DNA from: Pseudoflavonifractor sp902362925
GTDB lineage: Bacteria; Bacillota; Clostridia; Oscillospirales; Oscillospiraceae
DNA: 64,000 nucleotides
Reading direction: 5' to 3' (one strand)
Assembly: GCA_902362925.1 (NCBI GenBank)
Contig: CABIYL010000003.1
The notes beneath the pieces were generated by a model. It had not been told where the DNA came from and made no database searches. It saw only the letters and a program-made list of their open reading frames with translations. Position 1 is the stretch's first letter; every line of letters starts with the position of its first letter. Positions 1 to 9,087 of the stretch are shown here, piece after piece. Made by a program: the position numbers and the translations under genes.

Positions 1-86
1 TCCTGCTCGATCATGCCGATGGCGGCGAAAAACTCCTTGCCGTCCAGCTCATTGCTCTTCTGAGCCTTTGCATTTCTCTTAGCCAT
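1..86 (-). CDS. nusA: Transcription elongation/termination factor NusA, N-terminal fragment
   Basis: This is the first 28 codons of a minus-strand gene that runs off the left edge of the window. The readable peptide begins MAKRNAKAQKSNELDGKEFF and continues AAIGMIEQ, which matches the N-terminal helix of NusA (usual form KEFFxALxxLExEKGI) after a short basic extension. It lies 46 bp downstream of rimP on the same strand, the conserved rimP-nusA order of bacterial translation/transcription operons. NusA binds RNA polymerase and modulates pausing, termination and antitermination. The identification rests on this short segment plus synteny. Confidence 0.85.
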   Translation of the reverse strand, partial: MAKRNAKAQKSNELDGKEFFAAIGMIEQ

Positions 87-132
87 AATCCTTCATCAAA
101 CTCCTTATACCATTCCGGATTCCCGTGGGGAA

Positions 133-588
133 TCAAACACGGACGTACAGCCGCACCTGGGCCACGTCCTTCTTGGGGAAGGTCACGTCGCCGCTGGGGA
201 GCGTGACCGTCACATCGCCGTTGTCATAGGCCTTCAGAAGGCCCACATGGTCCTTGCGGCCCTCCACGGGGCGGTAGAGCCGGACCTCCACCTCGGCGCC
301 CAGGAAGGCGTCGAAGTGCTCCGGGTGCCGGAGCACCCGGTCAATGCCTGCGGAGGAGACCTCCAGGGTGTAGCTGCCCTCGATGGGGTCGGCCTCGTCC
401 AGGGCGTCGGACAGGGGCCGGGACACGGCCTCGCAGTCGTCGATGTTCACGCCGCCCTCCTTGTCCAGATAGACCCGGAGAAACCAGGTGCCCGCCTCAC
501 GCACATACTCCACATCCCAGATGCTGCAGCCGTTTTCCGCCGCGATGGGCTGGGCCAGCGCCCGGACCAGCTCGGTGACTTTCGCCAT
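133..588 (-). CDS. rimP: Ribosome maturation factor RimP
   Basis: The 151-residue product has the length and order of the RimP family: an N-terminal alpha/beta domain with the CSIWDVEYVREAGTWFLRVY segment, the acidic DDCEAVSRPLSDALDE helix, the typical LEVSSAGIDRVLR motif around residues 75-87, and a C-terminal SH3-like barrel. RimP helps assemble the 30S ribosomal subunit in the cytoplasm. The ATG is preceded by an AAGGAGG-like site about 8 nt upstream. The gene is transcribed towards nusA and has a sigma70-type promoter and a leader hairpin upstream (separate entries). Confidence 0.95.
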   Translation of the reverse strand: MAKVTELVRALAQPIAAENGCSIWDVEYVREAGTWFLRVYLDKEGGVNIDDCEAVSRPLSDALDEADPIEGSYTLEVSSAGIDRVLRHPEHFDAFLGAEVEVRLYRPVEGRKDHVGLLKAYDNGDVTVTLPSGDVTFPKKDVAQVRLYVRV

Positions 589-650
589 ATAGGAGCCTCC
601 TTCGGTACAAGATGTCAGAAAAAACCAAACCGGTTTTTTTCAATAATAAA

Positions 651-672
651 GAGCGGAGCAAAGCCCCACTCT
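651..672 (-). promoter_or_regulatory. rimP leader hairpin, possible attenuator
   Basis: On the minus strand the leader transcript contains GAGTGGGGC-TTT-GCTCCGCTC, a 9-bp stem with a triloop, followed by TTTATTATT. It lies about 60 nt upstream of rimP and just downstream of the promoter at 700-728. The shape is that of a weak intrinsic terminator, so it may attenuate the rimP-nusA operon. The function is inferred. The 589-966 intergenic stretch holds this hairpin, the two divergent promoters and no gene that I can support. Confidence 0.5.
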
Positions 673-699
673 CACCATACTACCTCTACTATCATACGC

Positions 700-728
700 A
701 GTATACCACGGAACCGGCTCCATTGCAA
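700..728 (-). promoter_or_regulatory. sigma70-type promoter of rimP-nusA
   Basis: On the minus strand TTGCAA (723-728) and TATACT (700-705) are separated by exactly 17 bp. They direct transcription through the leader hairpin towards rimP. Confidence 0.65.
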
Positions 729-886
729 GGGCTTTCCTTGTTTTTTCCCGGGAGGCGAGGGGGTAAAAATGAACGAAAGTGAGGGCGGAGGAGGGGAAAA
801 AGGCACAGCTGCAACATTTTTCCGCTCTGCTGCGATATTATCACAGGGAAAACAGACGGCGGAAGGCAGCGCCAGTGTTTTCCGCG

Positions 887-915
887 TTGACATAAATAGA
901 AAATATCCCTAAAAT
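887..915 (+). promoter_or_regulatory. sigma70-type promoter of the MoxR operon
   Basis: TTGACA (887-892) is followed after 17 bp by TAAAAT (910-915). The MoxR start codon lies 51 bp downstream of the -10 box. Confidence 0.8.
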
Positions 916-966
916 AAGTCTAAAGGTATCATTCCACATTGTGAAGAGGAAATGAGGAGAGACGGC

Positions 967-1881
967 ATGAACGAGGCAGTACGTATTTTGCAGGAAGTGA
1001 AGAAGGCGGTCGTAGGCAAGGACGAGGTGCTCTCCCGTGCGCTGCTGGCCATTCTGGCCCGGGGCCACATTCTCCTGGAGGACATCCCAGGCGTGGGCAA
1101 GACCACCATGGCTCTGGCCTTCTCCCGGGCCCTGTCCATGGACTACAACCGGGTGCAGTTTACCCCCGACGTGATGCCCTCCGACATCACCGGCTTTTCT
1201 CTTTATAATAAGGAGACGGGGAAGATGGAGTACCAGCCCGGCGCGGCGCTGTGCAATCTGTTCCTGGCCGACGAGCTCAACCGTGCCACCAGCCGCACCC
1301 AGTCCGCCCTGCTGGAGGCAATGGAGGAGGGTCAGGTGACGGTGGACGGCGTGTCCCACCCGGTGCCCCGGCCCTTTGTGGTCATCGCCACCCAGAACCC
1401 GGCGGGCGCCGCGGGCACCCAGCTGCTGCCCGACTCCCAGATGGACCGGTTCATGGTGCGGCTGTCCATGGGATATCCCGCCCCCGAGGCGGAGAAGGAG
1501 ATGCTCCGCCGCAAGCAGGGAGGCAACCCCCTGGAGCGGGTGGAGCGGGTGGTGGACCACAGCGGTCTGCTGGAGCTCCAGCGGCAGGTGGACGCCGTCC
1601 ATCTCTCCGAACCGGTGCTGGACTATATCGTGGCCCTGGTGGGCGCCACCCGGGTCCACCCCATGATTGAGCAGGGGGCCAGCCCCCGTGCCTCTCTGGC
1701 CCTGTCCGCCATGGCCAAGGCCGCCGCCTTTGTTCAGAACCGGGACTATGTGCTGCCCGAGGACGTAACCCTGGTGTTCAAGGATACCGTGGCCCACCGG
1801 CTGATTCTCTCTCCCAGAGCGGGAGAGAACGACCCGCTGGAGGACGTGATGCGGGCGGTGGCGCCGCCCAAGGTGCAGTAA
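967..1881 (+). CDS. MoxR-family AAA+ ATPase
   Basis: The 304-residue protein is a MoxR-type AAA+ ATPase. Walker A is PGVGKTT (residues 41-47), Walker B is FLADELNRA (about 99-107), and the sensor-1 region contains ATQNP. The ATG at 967 is preceded by GAGGAGA with 6 nt spacing; the in-frame ATG at 952 has no site and is less likely. The stop overlaps the next start by one base. MoxR proteins act as chaperone-like ATPases for the maturation of VWA or membrane-associated partners. Here it heads a MoxR-DUF58-transglutaminase operon, a widespread combination whose exact substrate is unknown. Confidence 0.92.
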   Translation: MNEAVRILQEVKKAVVGKDEVLSRALLAILARGHILLEDIPGVGKTTMALAFSRALSMDYNRVQFTPDVMPSDITGFSLYNKETGKMEYQPGAALCNLFLADELNRATSRTQSALLEAMEEGQVTVDGVSHPVPRPFVVIATQNPAGAAGTQLLPDSQMDRFMVRLSMGYPAPEAEKEMLRRKQGGNPLERVERVVDHSGLLELQRQVDAVHLSEPVLDYIVALVGATRVHPMIEQGASPRASLALSAMAKAAAFVQNRDYVLPEDVTLVFKDTVAHRLILSPRAGENDPLEDVMRAVAPPKVQ

Positions 1882-2888
1882 TGGCCCGGTGCCGTGTGGG
1901 GTATCTGCTGGCGTTGGGGGCGGCGGTACTCTTTTTCATCTGCTTTAACGGCTATTTCTCCTTTTATGTTCTGGTGCTGGCCCTGGTGTTCCCGCTGTTC
2001 TCCCTGCTGGTGAGCCTGCCGGGGATGCTGGGGTGCGCCGTGGAGCTGGCGGTGTCCGCACGGGCGGTGCGCCGGAATGAGACAGCGGCGGCCCAGCTCA
2101 CCGTCGTCAGCCGCAGCCGCCTGCCGGTTGGGCGGCTGACAGTGGACCTGAAGTGGGAAAACGCCATGAACGGCCAGTCCGGCGGAACCCGGGTCAAGCT
2201 GTCGGGGGTGTCCCTGGGGGCGGTTCGGCGGGAGAACCTGCCCACCGAACACTGCGGCATGGTCCGCTGCCGGGCGGCACGGGTGCGGGTGTGCGACCTG
2301 CTGGGGCTGTTTGCCTTCCGACGGCCGCTCCCTCCGGCGGCTGAGCTGGCGGTGCTCCCCCTGGACCTGCCGCCCGAGCCGGTGCCCCTTCTGCTGGGGG
2401 CGGAGAAAAAGCAGGTCATGCGTCCCCGACCCGGCGGAGGTCCCGGCGAGGACTACGACCTGCGGCCCTACCGGGCGGGAGACCCCCTGCGCTCGGTCCA
2501 CTGGAAGCTGTCCACCAAGGTGGACTCCCTGGTGGTGCGGGAGACCCTGGAGCCCCAGAAGGCCGTTGTTGTCCTCAGCTTTGACCACTTCGGCACGGCG
2601 GAGGACCTGGACCTGATTCAGGACCGGCTGGACGCAGTGTCCCGTGCCCTCATCGAGCGGGAGCGGCCCCATTCTGTCCGCTGGCTGGAGGAGAGCGGAC
2701 ACATCAGAGAGCGGAAGGTGTCCAGCCTGACCGAGCTGCGGGCCTGCCAGTGGGAGATTTTTTCCACACCCGCTCCTGCCGATGGCCACACTTCGGCGGC
2801 CAGGCTGGACGGGAACGGCGACAACAGTCTGGTCCGCAGCCTCCATATCACGGCCAAGGACAGCAGGAGAGAGGAGGGGGCTGGATGA
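1881..2888 (+). CDS. DUF58 domain membrane protein
   Basis: This 335-residue protein has two N-terminal membrane segments (roughly residues 5-50), a beta-rich central region, and the DUF58 core with the signature GEDYDLRPYRAGDPLRSVHW around residues 188-207. DUF58 proteins are VWA-like partners of MoxR ATPases. The gene starts on the last base of the moxR stop codon and ends in a 4-nt overlap with the transglutaminase gene, so translational coupling is likely. Its biochemical role is not established; the operon context suggests cell-envelope function. Confidence 0.88.
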   Translation: MARCRVGYLLALGAAVLFFICFNGYFSFYVLVLALVFPLFSLLVSLPGMLGCAVELAVSARAVRRNETAAAQLTVVSRSRLPVGRLTVDLKWENAMNGQSGGTRVKLSGVSLGAVRRENLPTEHCGMVRCRAARVRVCDLLGLFAFRRPLPPAAELAVLPLDLPPEPVPLLLGAEKKQVMRPRPGGGPGEDYDLRPYRAGDPLRSVHWKLSTKVDSLVVRETLEPQKAVVVLSFDHFGTAEDLDLIQDRLDAVSRALIERERPHSVRWLEESGHIRERKVSSLTELRACQWEIFSTPAPADGHTSAARLDGNGDNSLVRSLHITAKDSRREEGAG

Positions 2889-5203
2889 AGGAGAAGCTCA
2901 CCCTCACCCGCCGGACGGCGGTGGCCCTCTCCGACTGCCTGATGCTCTTCCTTGGCCTGTACGGCACGGTGTTCTGCCTCGTCACCGCATTTAGCCTGCC
3001 GGTGGACTACCGGACCATTACCATTACCTGTCTGGTGTGCGCGCCCCTCTTTACAGCGGTGTTCGCCCTGCCCTGGTACTGGTCCAGAGTCGCCCTATAT
3101 CTGGGTTGTGCCGCCGCTGTGGGAATTACGGCCTGGCGCTGGCTGGACCTGCTGAAGCTGGGCGGTCTGGTGCTGGCCCGGCAGGTGGTGAACACCTTCG
3201 CCTGGGCGCTGGGCAGCAGCGTGACCCTGGACATCACCGCTTTGACCGGCGAGACCACGCTGGGGCAGGAGGCTGCGGCCATAACTGCCCTGTTTCTCCT
3301 GCTGACCGTGGCTGTGGCCTTCTGGATTGGGTGGCTGTGGCAGCGGATGCGGTCCTTCTGGCTCACCTTCTGGGGCACCTTCCCTCTGCTGGTGCTGCCG
3401 CTGTCTGTGACGGTGACGCCCGGCTGGATGCCCCTGCTGATGCTGCTCCTGTTCTGGGGTGTTGGGCTGCTGGTGCGTCAGGCCAACAAGACCGACCTGT
3501 CTGGCAGCGCCAAGACCGTGCTCATGGTGCTGCCCCTGTGCGCTCTGCTGCTGGCGGGGCTGGGGACCGTGCTGCCCAGGGAGAACTACGAGCAGACCAG
3601 CTGGGCGGAGGAGGCCCGGCTGGAGATCATTGACCGCCTGGCGGCGGTCGGACGGGGCGTGACCAGCGCCGGAGCGGACCTGGGACTGGCGTCGGGCACC
3701 GACCAGATTGACCTGAGCCAGGCCGGACCGCTGGACTTTGACGGCGATACAGCGCTTCGGGTGCGCAGCGAGACCACGGGGCACATCTACCTGCGGGGCT
3801 TCTCCTCCGCCATCTACACCGGCGGCGGCTGGGAACAGCTGTCCGACGAGGTGTACCAGCAGATGCAGGAGGGCTGGGAGATGTCGTTTCCCGGAAGCGG
3901 CGAGGTCTATGATGCGGAGCTGAGCGAAGAGCCCTTTACAGTGGATGGCATCGGGGCCTACCAGCCCATCAATTTCCCCGCCATGGCGGATCCCGATGCG
4001 GATTCCATCCGCATTGAGGTGGAGAACGTGGGGGCGGCAGAACGGTTCGTGTACACCCCCTACCAGCTGAGTACCACCCCCGACCGGATGAGCGGCGCGG
4101 AGTTTGTGGGAGACGCCTATCTGGCACGGGGCACCGGCGTGTGGACCTACGTCCTCTATGCCCGTGAGACGGCCAGCCCCATCGGGGCCAGACTCACCGG
4201 GGACGTCTCAGCGGCGGAACAGAGCTACCGGCTTTTTGTCTACAATAACTACCTTCAGATTCCCGAGGAGCTGAAGCAGAAGATTGATGAGCTGACGCAG
4301 GATATGTCGGACTGGGACAGCCCGGCAGCCATGGCGGAAATGGAAGCGAACATGGACCAGGGGGTACCGTACCCTGTGGCCCTGAGCCGGTATATCGGGG
4401 CTTACCTGGCCTCCATCGCGACCTACGACCCGGACACTCCTGCAGCCCCCGATGGTACGGACTTTGTCACCCACTTCCTGAACGAGGGACGGGGCTACTG
4501 CATGCACTTCGCCACTACCGCCACCCTGATGCTGCGGAGTATCGGTCTGCCTGCCCGGTATGTGTCCGGCTATGTGGCGGACACGGTGGCAGGGGAGTGG
4601 GTGGACGTGCCCGACTACAACGCCCACGCCTGGGTGGAGGTCTATCTGGCGGGGTACGGCTGGCAGCCGGTGGAGGTGACGCCGGGCTACGACGGCACCT
4701 TTGCCTGGGAGAAGGAGCAGGAGGAGACGCCGGAACCCACCGAGCCCCAGACCCCCGAGGCCACCCCCGCTCCCACCCACAGCCAGGCGCCGCGGCCCAC
4801 CTGGGAGCCGGAGACGCCGGAAGAACCGGCGGAGCGGGAGCCCCTCAGCCCCATGCTGTGGCTGCTGGCCATTCCGGCTGTGCTGGTGCTGGCGGTGGCG
4901 GGACTGGTGCTCCGCCGCCGTCTGGCGGAGCGGAGCAGGGCCCGGAAATTCGGCCAGACCGACCCCAACCGTGCGGTCATTGAGATGTACCTCTATGCGG
5001 AGAAGGTGGCCGCCCACACGGGCGGAACCGTGGACCCGGTGTTGGAGTCCCTGGCCAAGAAGGCCGCTTTCAGCGCCCATGTGCTGACGGCGCAGGAGCG
5101 GGAGACCGCCCGTACCCTGACGGAGCAGGCGGCCCAGGCGGCTGACCGGAGCCGCAGCAGATGGAACCGGCTGGTATTCCGGTACATGCTGGGATTGTAT
5201 TAA
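2885..5203 (+). CDS. Membrane-anchored transglutaminase-like protein
   Basis: The 772-residue product has an N-terminal multi-pass region (about six hydrophobic segments up to residue ~235), an extracytoplasmic domain, a transglutaminase/protease core, a proline/threonine-rich linker, one more membrane span and a cytoplasmic tail. The catalytic triad is visible: Cys in GRGYCMHFATTATLM (about residue 539), His in NAHAWVEV (about 580) and an acidic residue in WQPVEVTPGY (about 597). The start at 2885 overlaps the DUF58 stop (ATGA). It is the third gene of the MoxR-DUF58-transglutaminase operon. An upstream in-frame extension exists but lies inside DUF58 and lacks a ribosome site. Confidence 0.9.
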   Translation: MKEKLTLTRRTAVALSDCLMLFLGLYGTVFCLVTAFSLPVDYRTITITCLVCAPLFTAVFALPWYWSRVALYLGCAAAVGITAWRWLDLLKLGGLVLARQVVNTFAWALGSSVTLDITALTGETTLGQEAAAITALFLLLTVAVAFWIGWLWQRMRSFWLTFWGTFPLLVLPLSVTVTPGWMPLLMLLLFWGVGLLVRQANKTDLSGSAKTVLMVLPLCALLLAGLGTVLPRENYEQTSWAEEARLEIIDRLAAVGRGVTSAGADLGLASGTDQIDLSQAGPLDFDGDTALRVRSETTGHIYLRGFSSAIYTGGGWEQLSDEVYQQMQEGWEMSFPGSGEVYDAELSEEPFTVDGIGAYQPINFPAMADPDADSIRIEVENVGAAERFVYTPYQLSTTPDRMSGAEFVGDAYLARGTGVWTYVLYARETASPIGARLTGDVSAAEQSYRLFVYNNYLQIPEELKQKIDELTQDMSDWDSPAAMAEMEANMDQGVPYPVALSRYIGAYLASIATYDPDTPAAPDGTDFVTHFLNEGRGYCMHFATTATLMLRSIGLPARYVSGYVADTVAGEWVDVPDYNAHAWVEVYLAGYGWQPVEVTPGYDGTFAWEKEQEETPEPTEPQTPEATPAPTHSQAPRPTWEPETPEEPAEREPLSPMLWLLAIPAVLVLAVAGLVLRRRLAERSRARKFGQTDPNRAVIEMYLYAEKVAAHTGGTVDPVLESLAKKAAFSAHVLTAQERETARTLTEQAAQAADRSRSRWNRLVFRYMLGLY

Positions 5204-5207
5204 ACGA

Positions 5208-5245
5208 AAAAGCTGCCGGACGCAGATGCGTCCGGCAGCTTTTTA
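5208..5245. terminator. Bidirectional intrinsic terminator
   Basis: AAAAAGCTGCCGGACGCA-GA-TGCGTCCGGCAGCTTTTT forms a near-perfect hairpin flanked by A and T runs. It sits between the convergent transglutaminase and ABC exporter genes and can serve both. Confidence 0.92.
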
Positions 5246-5254
5246 TTTTGTGCT

Positions 5255-7297
5255 TTATTCCAGCTTGAAAGCGCCGGTATAGAGCTGATAGTACACACCG
5301 TGCTGGGCAATCAGGTCGTTGTGGCTGCCCCGCTCGATGATGCGGCCGTGGTCCAGCACCATGATGGCGTCGGAGTTGCGGACGGTGGAGAGCCGGTGGG
5401 CGATGACGAACACGGTCCGTCCGCTCATCAGGCTGTCCATGCCCTGCTGGACCAGAGCCTCGGTGTGGGTGTCGATGGAGGAGGTGGCCTCGTCCAGAAT
5501 CATCACCGGGGGATCGGCCACAGCGGCACGGGCGATGGCGATAAGCTGCCGCTGGCCCTGGGACAGGTTGGCGCCGTTGCCGGTGAGCATGGTGTCGTAG
5601 CCCTGGGGCAGGCGGCGGATGAAGTCGTCGGCGTTGGCCAGCACAGCGGCGGCCTCCACCTCCTCGTCGGTGGCGGACAGGTTGCCGTAGCGGATGTTCT
5701 CCCGGACGGTGCCGGTGAACAGGTTGGTGTCCTGGAGCACGATGCCCAGGGAGCGGCGCAGGTCGCTCTTGCGGATGTTGTTGATGGAGATGCCGTCGTA
5801 GCGGATCTTGCCGTCGGCGATGTCGTAGAACCGGTTGATCAGGTTGGTGATGGTGGTCTTGCCGGCGCCGGTGGCGCCCACGAAGGCCAGCTTCTGGCCG
5901 GGCTTGGCGAAGAGGGTGATGCCGTGGAGGATGGTCTTGCCCTCCTCATAGGCGAAGTCCACGCCGTCGAAGCGCACGTCGCCGGAGAGTTTGATCAGGT
6001 AGTAGTCCTCACCCTCCACGTTGCGCACGGGACCCTGGATGATACGGTAGGAGGGGCCGTTCTCCGTTTCGGGGTATTTCCAGGCCCAGGCGGAGCCGGC
6101 CTCCGGCTTTTTCAGCTCCTTGAGGCTTCCGTCCTCCCGGGTGCGCACCGGCACCATGACGGCGCCCACGCCGTGGGGCACCTTCCAGGCCCAGATGTTG
6201 GTCCGCTTCTCACTCTCCACCAGCTGGCTGCCCGACTTGTCGTAGGAGACATTCACCAGGGTGACCACGCCGTGGTCCTCCTCGGGGGCCTCGTCCATCA
6301 GGTCGAAGATACGCTGGGCGCCGGCCAGACCCATGATCACGGAGTTGAGCTGCTGGGAGATCTGGCTGATGGGGTTGCTGAAGCTCTTGGACAGCTGGAG
6401 GAAGGCGGCGATGACGCCCAGGGTGATGCCGCCGTCGATGCCGCTCAGAGCCATCAGGCCGCCGGCCATGGCTACGATCACATACTGGATGTTGCCGATG
6501 TTGATCATGATGGGCATGAGGATGTTGGCGTACTTGTTGGCCTGATAGGCGCTCTCGCACAGGGCGTCGTTGACCTCGTCAAAGCCCTTCTCGGCCTCAT
6601 GCTCGTGGCAGAAGACCTTGATGACCTTCTGGCCGTTGATCATCTCCTCGATGTAGCCGTTCAGGTCGCCCAGCTTGACTTGCTGGCGGATGAAGTACTT
6701 GGCGCTGCGGCTGGCGATGTAGCGGGTGACCACCAGCATGCAGCACACGCACAGCAGCACCACGATGGTGAGCCACACGTTCTTGATCAGCATGGCGAAG
6801 AAGGTGACGACGATCATGACCACCGAGTTGAACATCTGGGGGATGCTCTGGGAGAGCATCTGACGGAGGGTGTCCACGTCGTTGGTGTACACGCTCATCA
6901 CGTCGCCGTGGGCGTGGGTGTCGAAGTACTTGATGGGCAGGGTCTGCATGTGGCTGAACAGGTCGTCACGGATGGTCTTCTGCACGCCCTGGGAGATGGT
7001 CACCATAATCCGGTTGTAGGCCAGGGTGCACAGGGCGCCGGTGACGTACAGGCAGGCCATCATCAGCAGGGCCTGGAGCAGGGGGGTGTAGTTGGGGACG
7101 TCCATGGCCAGCAGGGGAGCGATGTAGTTGTCGATGAGCGCCTGGAGGAACAGGGAGGCGCCCACGGAGGCGATGGCGCTGACGAGAATGCACAGCAGCA
7201 CCAGGAAGAAGCGGAGCTTGTAGCCGGCGAACACATAGCGGAGAATCCGGCTGGCGGTGTGGCGCTTGCCGACGGTGGACTGGGGTCTCTTATTCAT
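5255..7297 (-). CDS. ABC exporter half-transporter, catalytically canonical subunit with an inserted domain
   Basis: The 680-residue protein has a type I exporter membrane domain (six spans, residues ~30-320) and a C-terminal ATPase domain with Walker A GATGAGKTT, signature LSQGQRQ, Walker B VMILDEATSSID and switch-loop His in AHRLST. The start at 7297 follows GGGAGG and overlaps the partner gene by 8 nt. About 95 residues (roughly 343-435) are inserted between the membrane and ATPase domains, containing two WAWK-x-P segments; most exporters lack this. The LSQGQ signature, canonical Walker B Glu and His match the active-site half of heterodimeric exporters such as TM288. Multidrug or lipid/peptide export is plausible; the substrate is unknown. 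Confidence 0.9.
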   Translation of the reverse strand: MNKRPQSTVGKRHTASRILRYVFAGYKLRFFLVLLCILVSAIASVGASLFLQALIDNYIAPLLAMDVPNYTPLLQALLMMACLYVTGALCTLAYNRIMVTISQGVQKTIRDDLFSHMQTLPIKYFDTHAHGDVMSVYTNDVDTLRQMLSQSIPQMFNSVVMIVVTFFAMLIKNVWLTIVVLLCVCCMLVVTRYIASRSAKYFIRQQVKLGDLNGYIEEMINGQKVIKVFCHEHEAEKGFDEVNDALCESAYQANKYANILMPIMINIGNIQYVIVAMAGGLMALSGIDGGITLGVIAAFLQLSKSFSNPISQISQQLNSVIMGLAGAQRIFDLMDEAPEEDHGVVTLVNVSYDKSGSQLVESEKRTNIWAWKVPHGVGAVMVPVRTREDGSLKELKKPEAGSAWAWKYPETENGPSYRIIQGPVRNVEGEDYYLIKLSGDVRFDGVDFAYEEGKTILHGITLFAKPGQKLAFVGATGAGKTTITNLINRFYDIADGKIRYDGISINNIRKSDLRRSLGIVLQDTNLFTGTVRENIRYGNLSATDEEVEAAAVLANADDFIRRLPQGYDTMLTGNGANLSQGQRQLIAIARAAVADPPVMILDEATSSIDTHTEALVQQGMDSLMSGRTVFVIAHRLSTVRNSDAIMVLDHGRIIERGSHNDLIAQHGVYYQLYTGAFKLE

Positions 7298-9023
7298 CGT
7301 CGCTGCCTCCCTTCGTCTGGGAATCATAGATTTCGCGGTATGTCTGGCAGCTCTGGAGCAGCTCCTGATGGGTGCCCATGGCGCTGATTTTGCCGCCCTC
7401 CATCACCAGAATCTTGTCCGCGTCCTCGATGGAGGAGATACGCTGGGCAATGATGAACTTGGTGGTGTCGGGAATTTCGTTCCGGAAGGCCTGACGGATG
7501 AGGGCGTCGGTCTTGGTGTCCACGGCGGAGGTGGAGTCGTCCAGGATGAGGATCTTGGGCCGCTTGAGCAGGGCACGGGCGATACACAGACGCTGCTTCT
7601 GGCCGCCGGACACGTTGGAGCCGCCTTGCTCGATGTGGGTGTTGTACTTGTCGGGGAACTCCTGGATGAAGGGGTCGGCCTGGGCCAGACGGCACATGTG
7701 GATCATCTGCTCGTCGGTGGCGTCGGCGTCGCCCCAGCGCAGGTTCTCCTTGATGGAGCCGGAGAAGAGCACGTTCTTCTGGAGCACCATGGCCACCTGC
7801 TGCCGCAGGGTCTCCATGTCGTAGTCCCGGACGTCCACGCCGCCCACCAGCACACGGCCTTCGGTGGCGTCGTACAGGCGGGGGATGAGCTGGACCAGGG
7901 TGGTCTTGGAGGTGCCGGTACCGCCCAGAATGCCCACGGTCTCGCCCGACTTGATGGTCAGGTTCACGTCCTTCAGGCACTCCTTGGAGGGGTCGTTGGC
8001 GTAGCTGAAGCTGACGTTTTCAAAGACCACGGAGCCGTCCTTCACCTCGGTGACAGGGTGCTCGGGGTTCTTCAGGTCGCTCTCCTCGCTGAGCAGCTCG
8101 TAGATACGCTCAGCGGAGGCACGGGCCAGGATGATCTGCACCAGCACCATGGAGCACATCATCAGGCTCATGAGAATCATCATGATGTAGCTGAACATAC
8201 TGGTCAGGTTGCCGGTGGTGATCTCGCCGCCCACCACCAGATGGGCGCCCACCCAGGACACGGTGAGCATACAGCCGTACACACACAGCTGCATCAGGGG
8301 CGCGTTGAAGGAGATGAGCTTCTCGGCCTTGGTGAAGTCGGTGAAAATCTCGTTGGAGACGTTGCCGAATTTGGCACGCTCATGGTCCTCACGGACAAAG
8401 GACTTGACCACCCGGATGCCCAGCAGGTTCTCCTGCACCACGTTGTTGAGCCAGTCGTACTTCTTAAAGACCCGCTCAAAGATGGGGTGGGCGTTGGTCA
8501 TGATGAGGTAGAGGCCCAGAGCCAGGATGGGGATGACCACCAGGAAGATGAGGGCCAGCTTGGGATTGATGGTAAAGGTGAGGGTCCAGGCACAGATGAG
8601 CATGATTGGGCAGCGCACGGCAATGCGGATGATCATCATGAAGGCCATCTGCACGTTGGTCACGTCGGTGGTCAGGCGGGTGATGATGCCGCCGGTGGAG
8701 AACTTGTCGATATTGGAGAAGGAGAAGTCCTGCACGTTGCGGTACATCTCCCGGCGCAGGTTGCGGGAGAAGCCGGTGGCGGCCTTTGCGGCGAACCGGC
8801 CGGACAGGGCGCCGAACAGCAGCGCCACCAGGGCCATCACCACCAGCAGCACGCCGTAGCGGACAATGTTCTCCATGCTTCCGGCCTCAATGCCCTTGTC
8901 AATGAGCTGGGCCATCATCATGGGGATCAGAACATCAAAGGCCACCTCAAAAATAACGAAGATGGGGGTGAGGATGGTGTCCCGCGTGTACTCCTTGATA
9001 CAGGCGCTCAGACGTTTGATCAT
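7290..9023 (-). CDS. ABC exporter half-transporter, degenerate-site subunit
   Basis: The 577-residue partner carries a type I exporter membrane domain and an ATPase domain in which three catalytic positions are degenerate: Walker A reads GGTGTSKTT (Ser for the conserved Gly), Walker B reads LILDDSTSAVD (Asp for catalytic Glu), and the switch loop reads IAQRIS (Gln for His). Its signature SGGQKQ is canonical. This is the TM287-like half of an asymmetric heterodimer that uses one competent and one degenerate nucleotide site. The start at 9023 is set by AAGGAG 8 nt upstream. The gene lies 64 bp after the MarR regulator, in the same direction, so the three form one operon. Confidence 0.92.
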   Translation of the reverse strand: MIKRLSACIKEYTRDTILTPIFVIFEVAFDVLIPMMMAQLIDKGIEAGSMENIVRYGVLLVVMALVALLFGALSGRFAAKAATGFSRNLRREMYRNVQDFSFSNIDKFSTGGIITRLTTDVTNVQMAFMMIIRIAVRCPIMLICAWTLTFTINPKLALIFLVVIPILALGLYLIMTNAHPIFERVFKKYDWLNNVVQENLLGIRVVKSFVREDHERAKFGNVSNEIFTDFTKAEKLISFNAPLMQLCVYGCMLTVSWVGAHLVVGGEITTGNLTSMFSYIMMILMSLMMCSMVLVQIILARASAERIYELLSEESDLKNPEHPVTEVKDGSVVFENVSFSYANDPSKECLKDVNLTIKSGETVGILGGTGTSKTTLVQLIPRLYDATEGRVLVGGVDVRDYDMETLRQQVAMVLQKNVLFSGSIKENLRWGDADATDEQMIHMCRLAQADPFIQEFPDKYNTHIEQGGSNVSGGQKQRLCIARALLKRPKILILDDSTSAVDTKTDALIRQAFRNEIPDTTKFIIAQRISSIEDADKILVMEGGKISAMGTHQELLQSCQTYREIYDSQTKGGSDDE

Positions 9024-9087
9024 GGAATCGCTCCTTTGCAGTTGGAATCGTAGGGATGTAGGACCGGGCGGAGGGCCGCCCCGGAGG

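Noticed and set aside
5300..7387. Long plus-strand open frame (about 695 codons) opposite the ABC exporter gene
   Set aside because: It is antisense to a well-supported gene, is rich in Val/Gly/His/Asp as expected from a reversed GC-rich frame, and has no ribosome site or family motif.
7257..9053. Long plus-strand open frame opposite the second ABC exporter gene
   Set aside because: Antisense shadow of a GC-rich coding region, with no motif or start signal.
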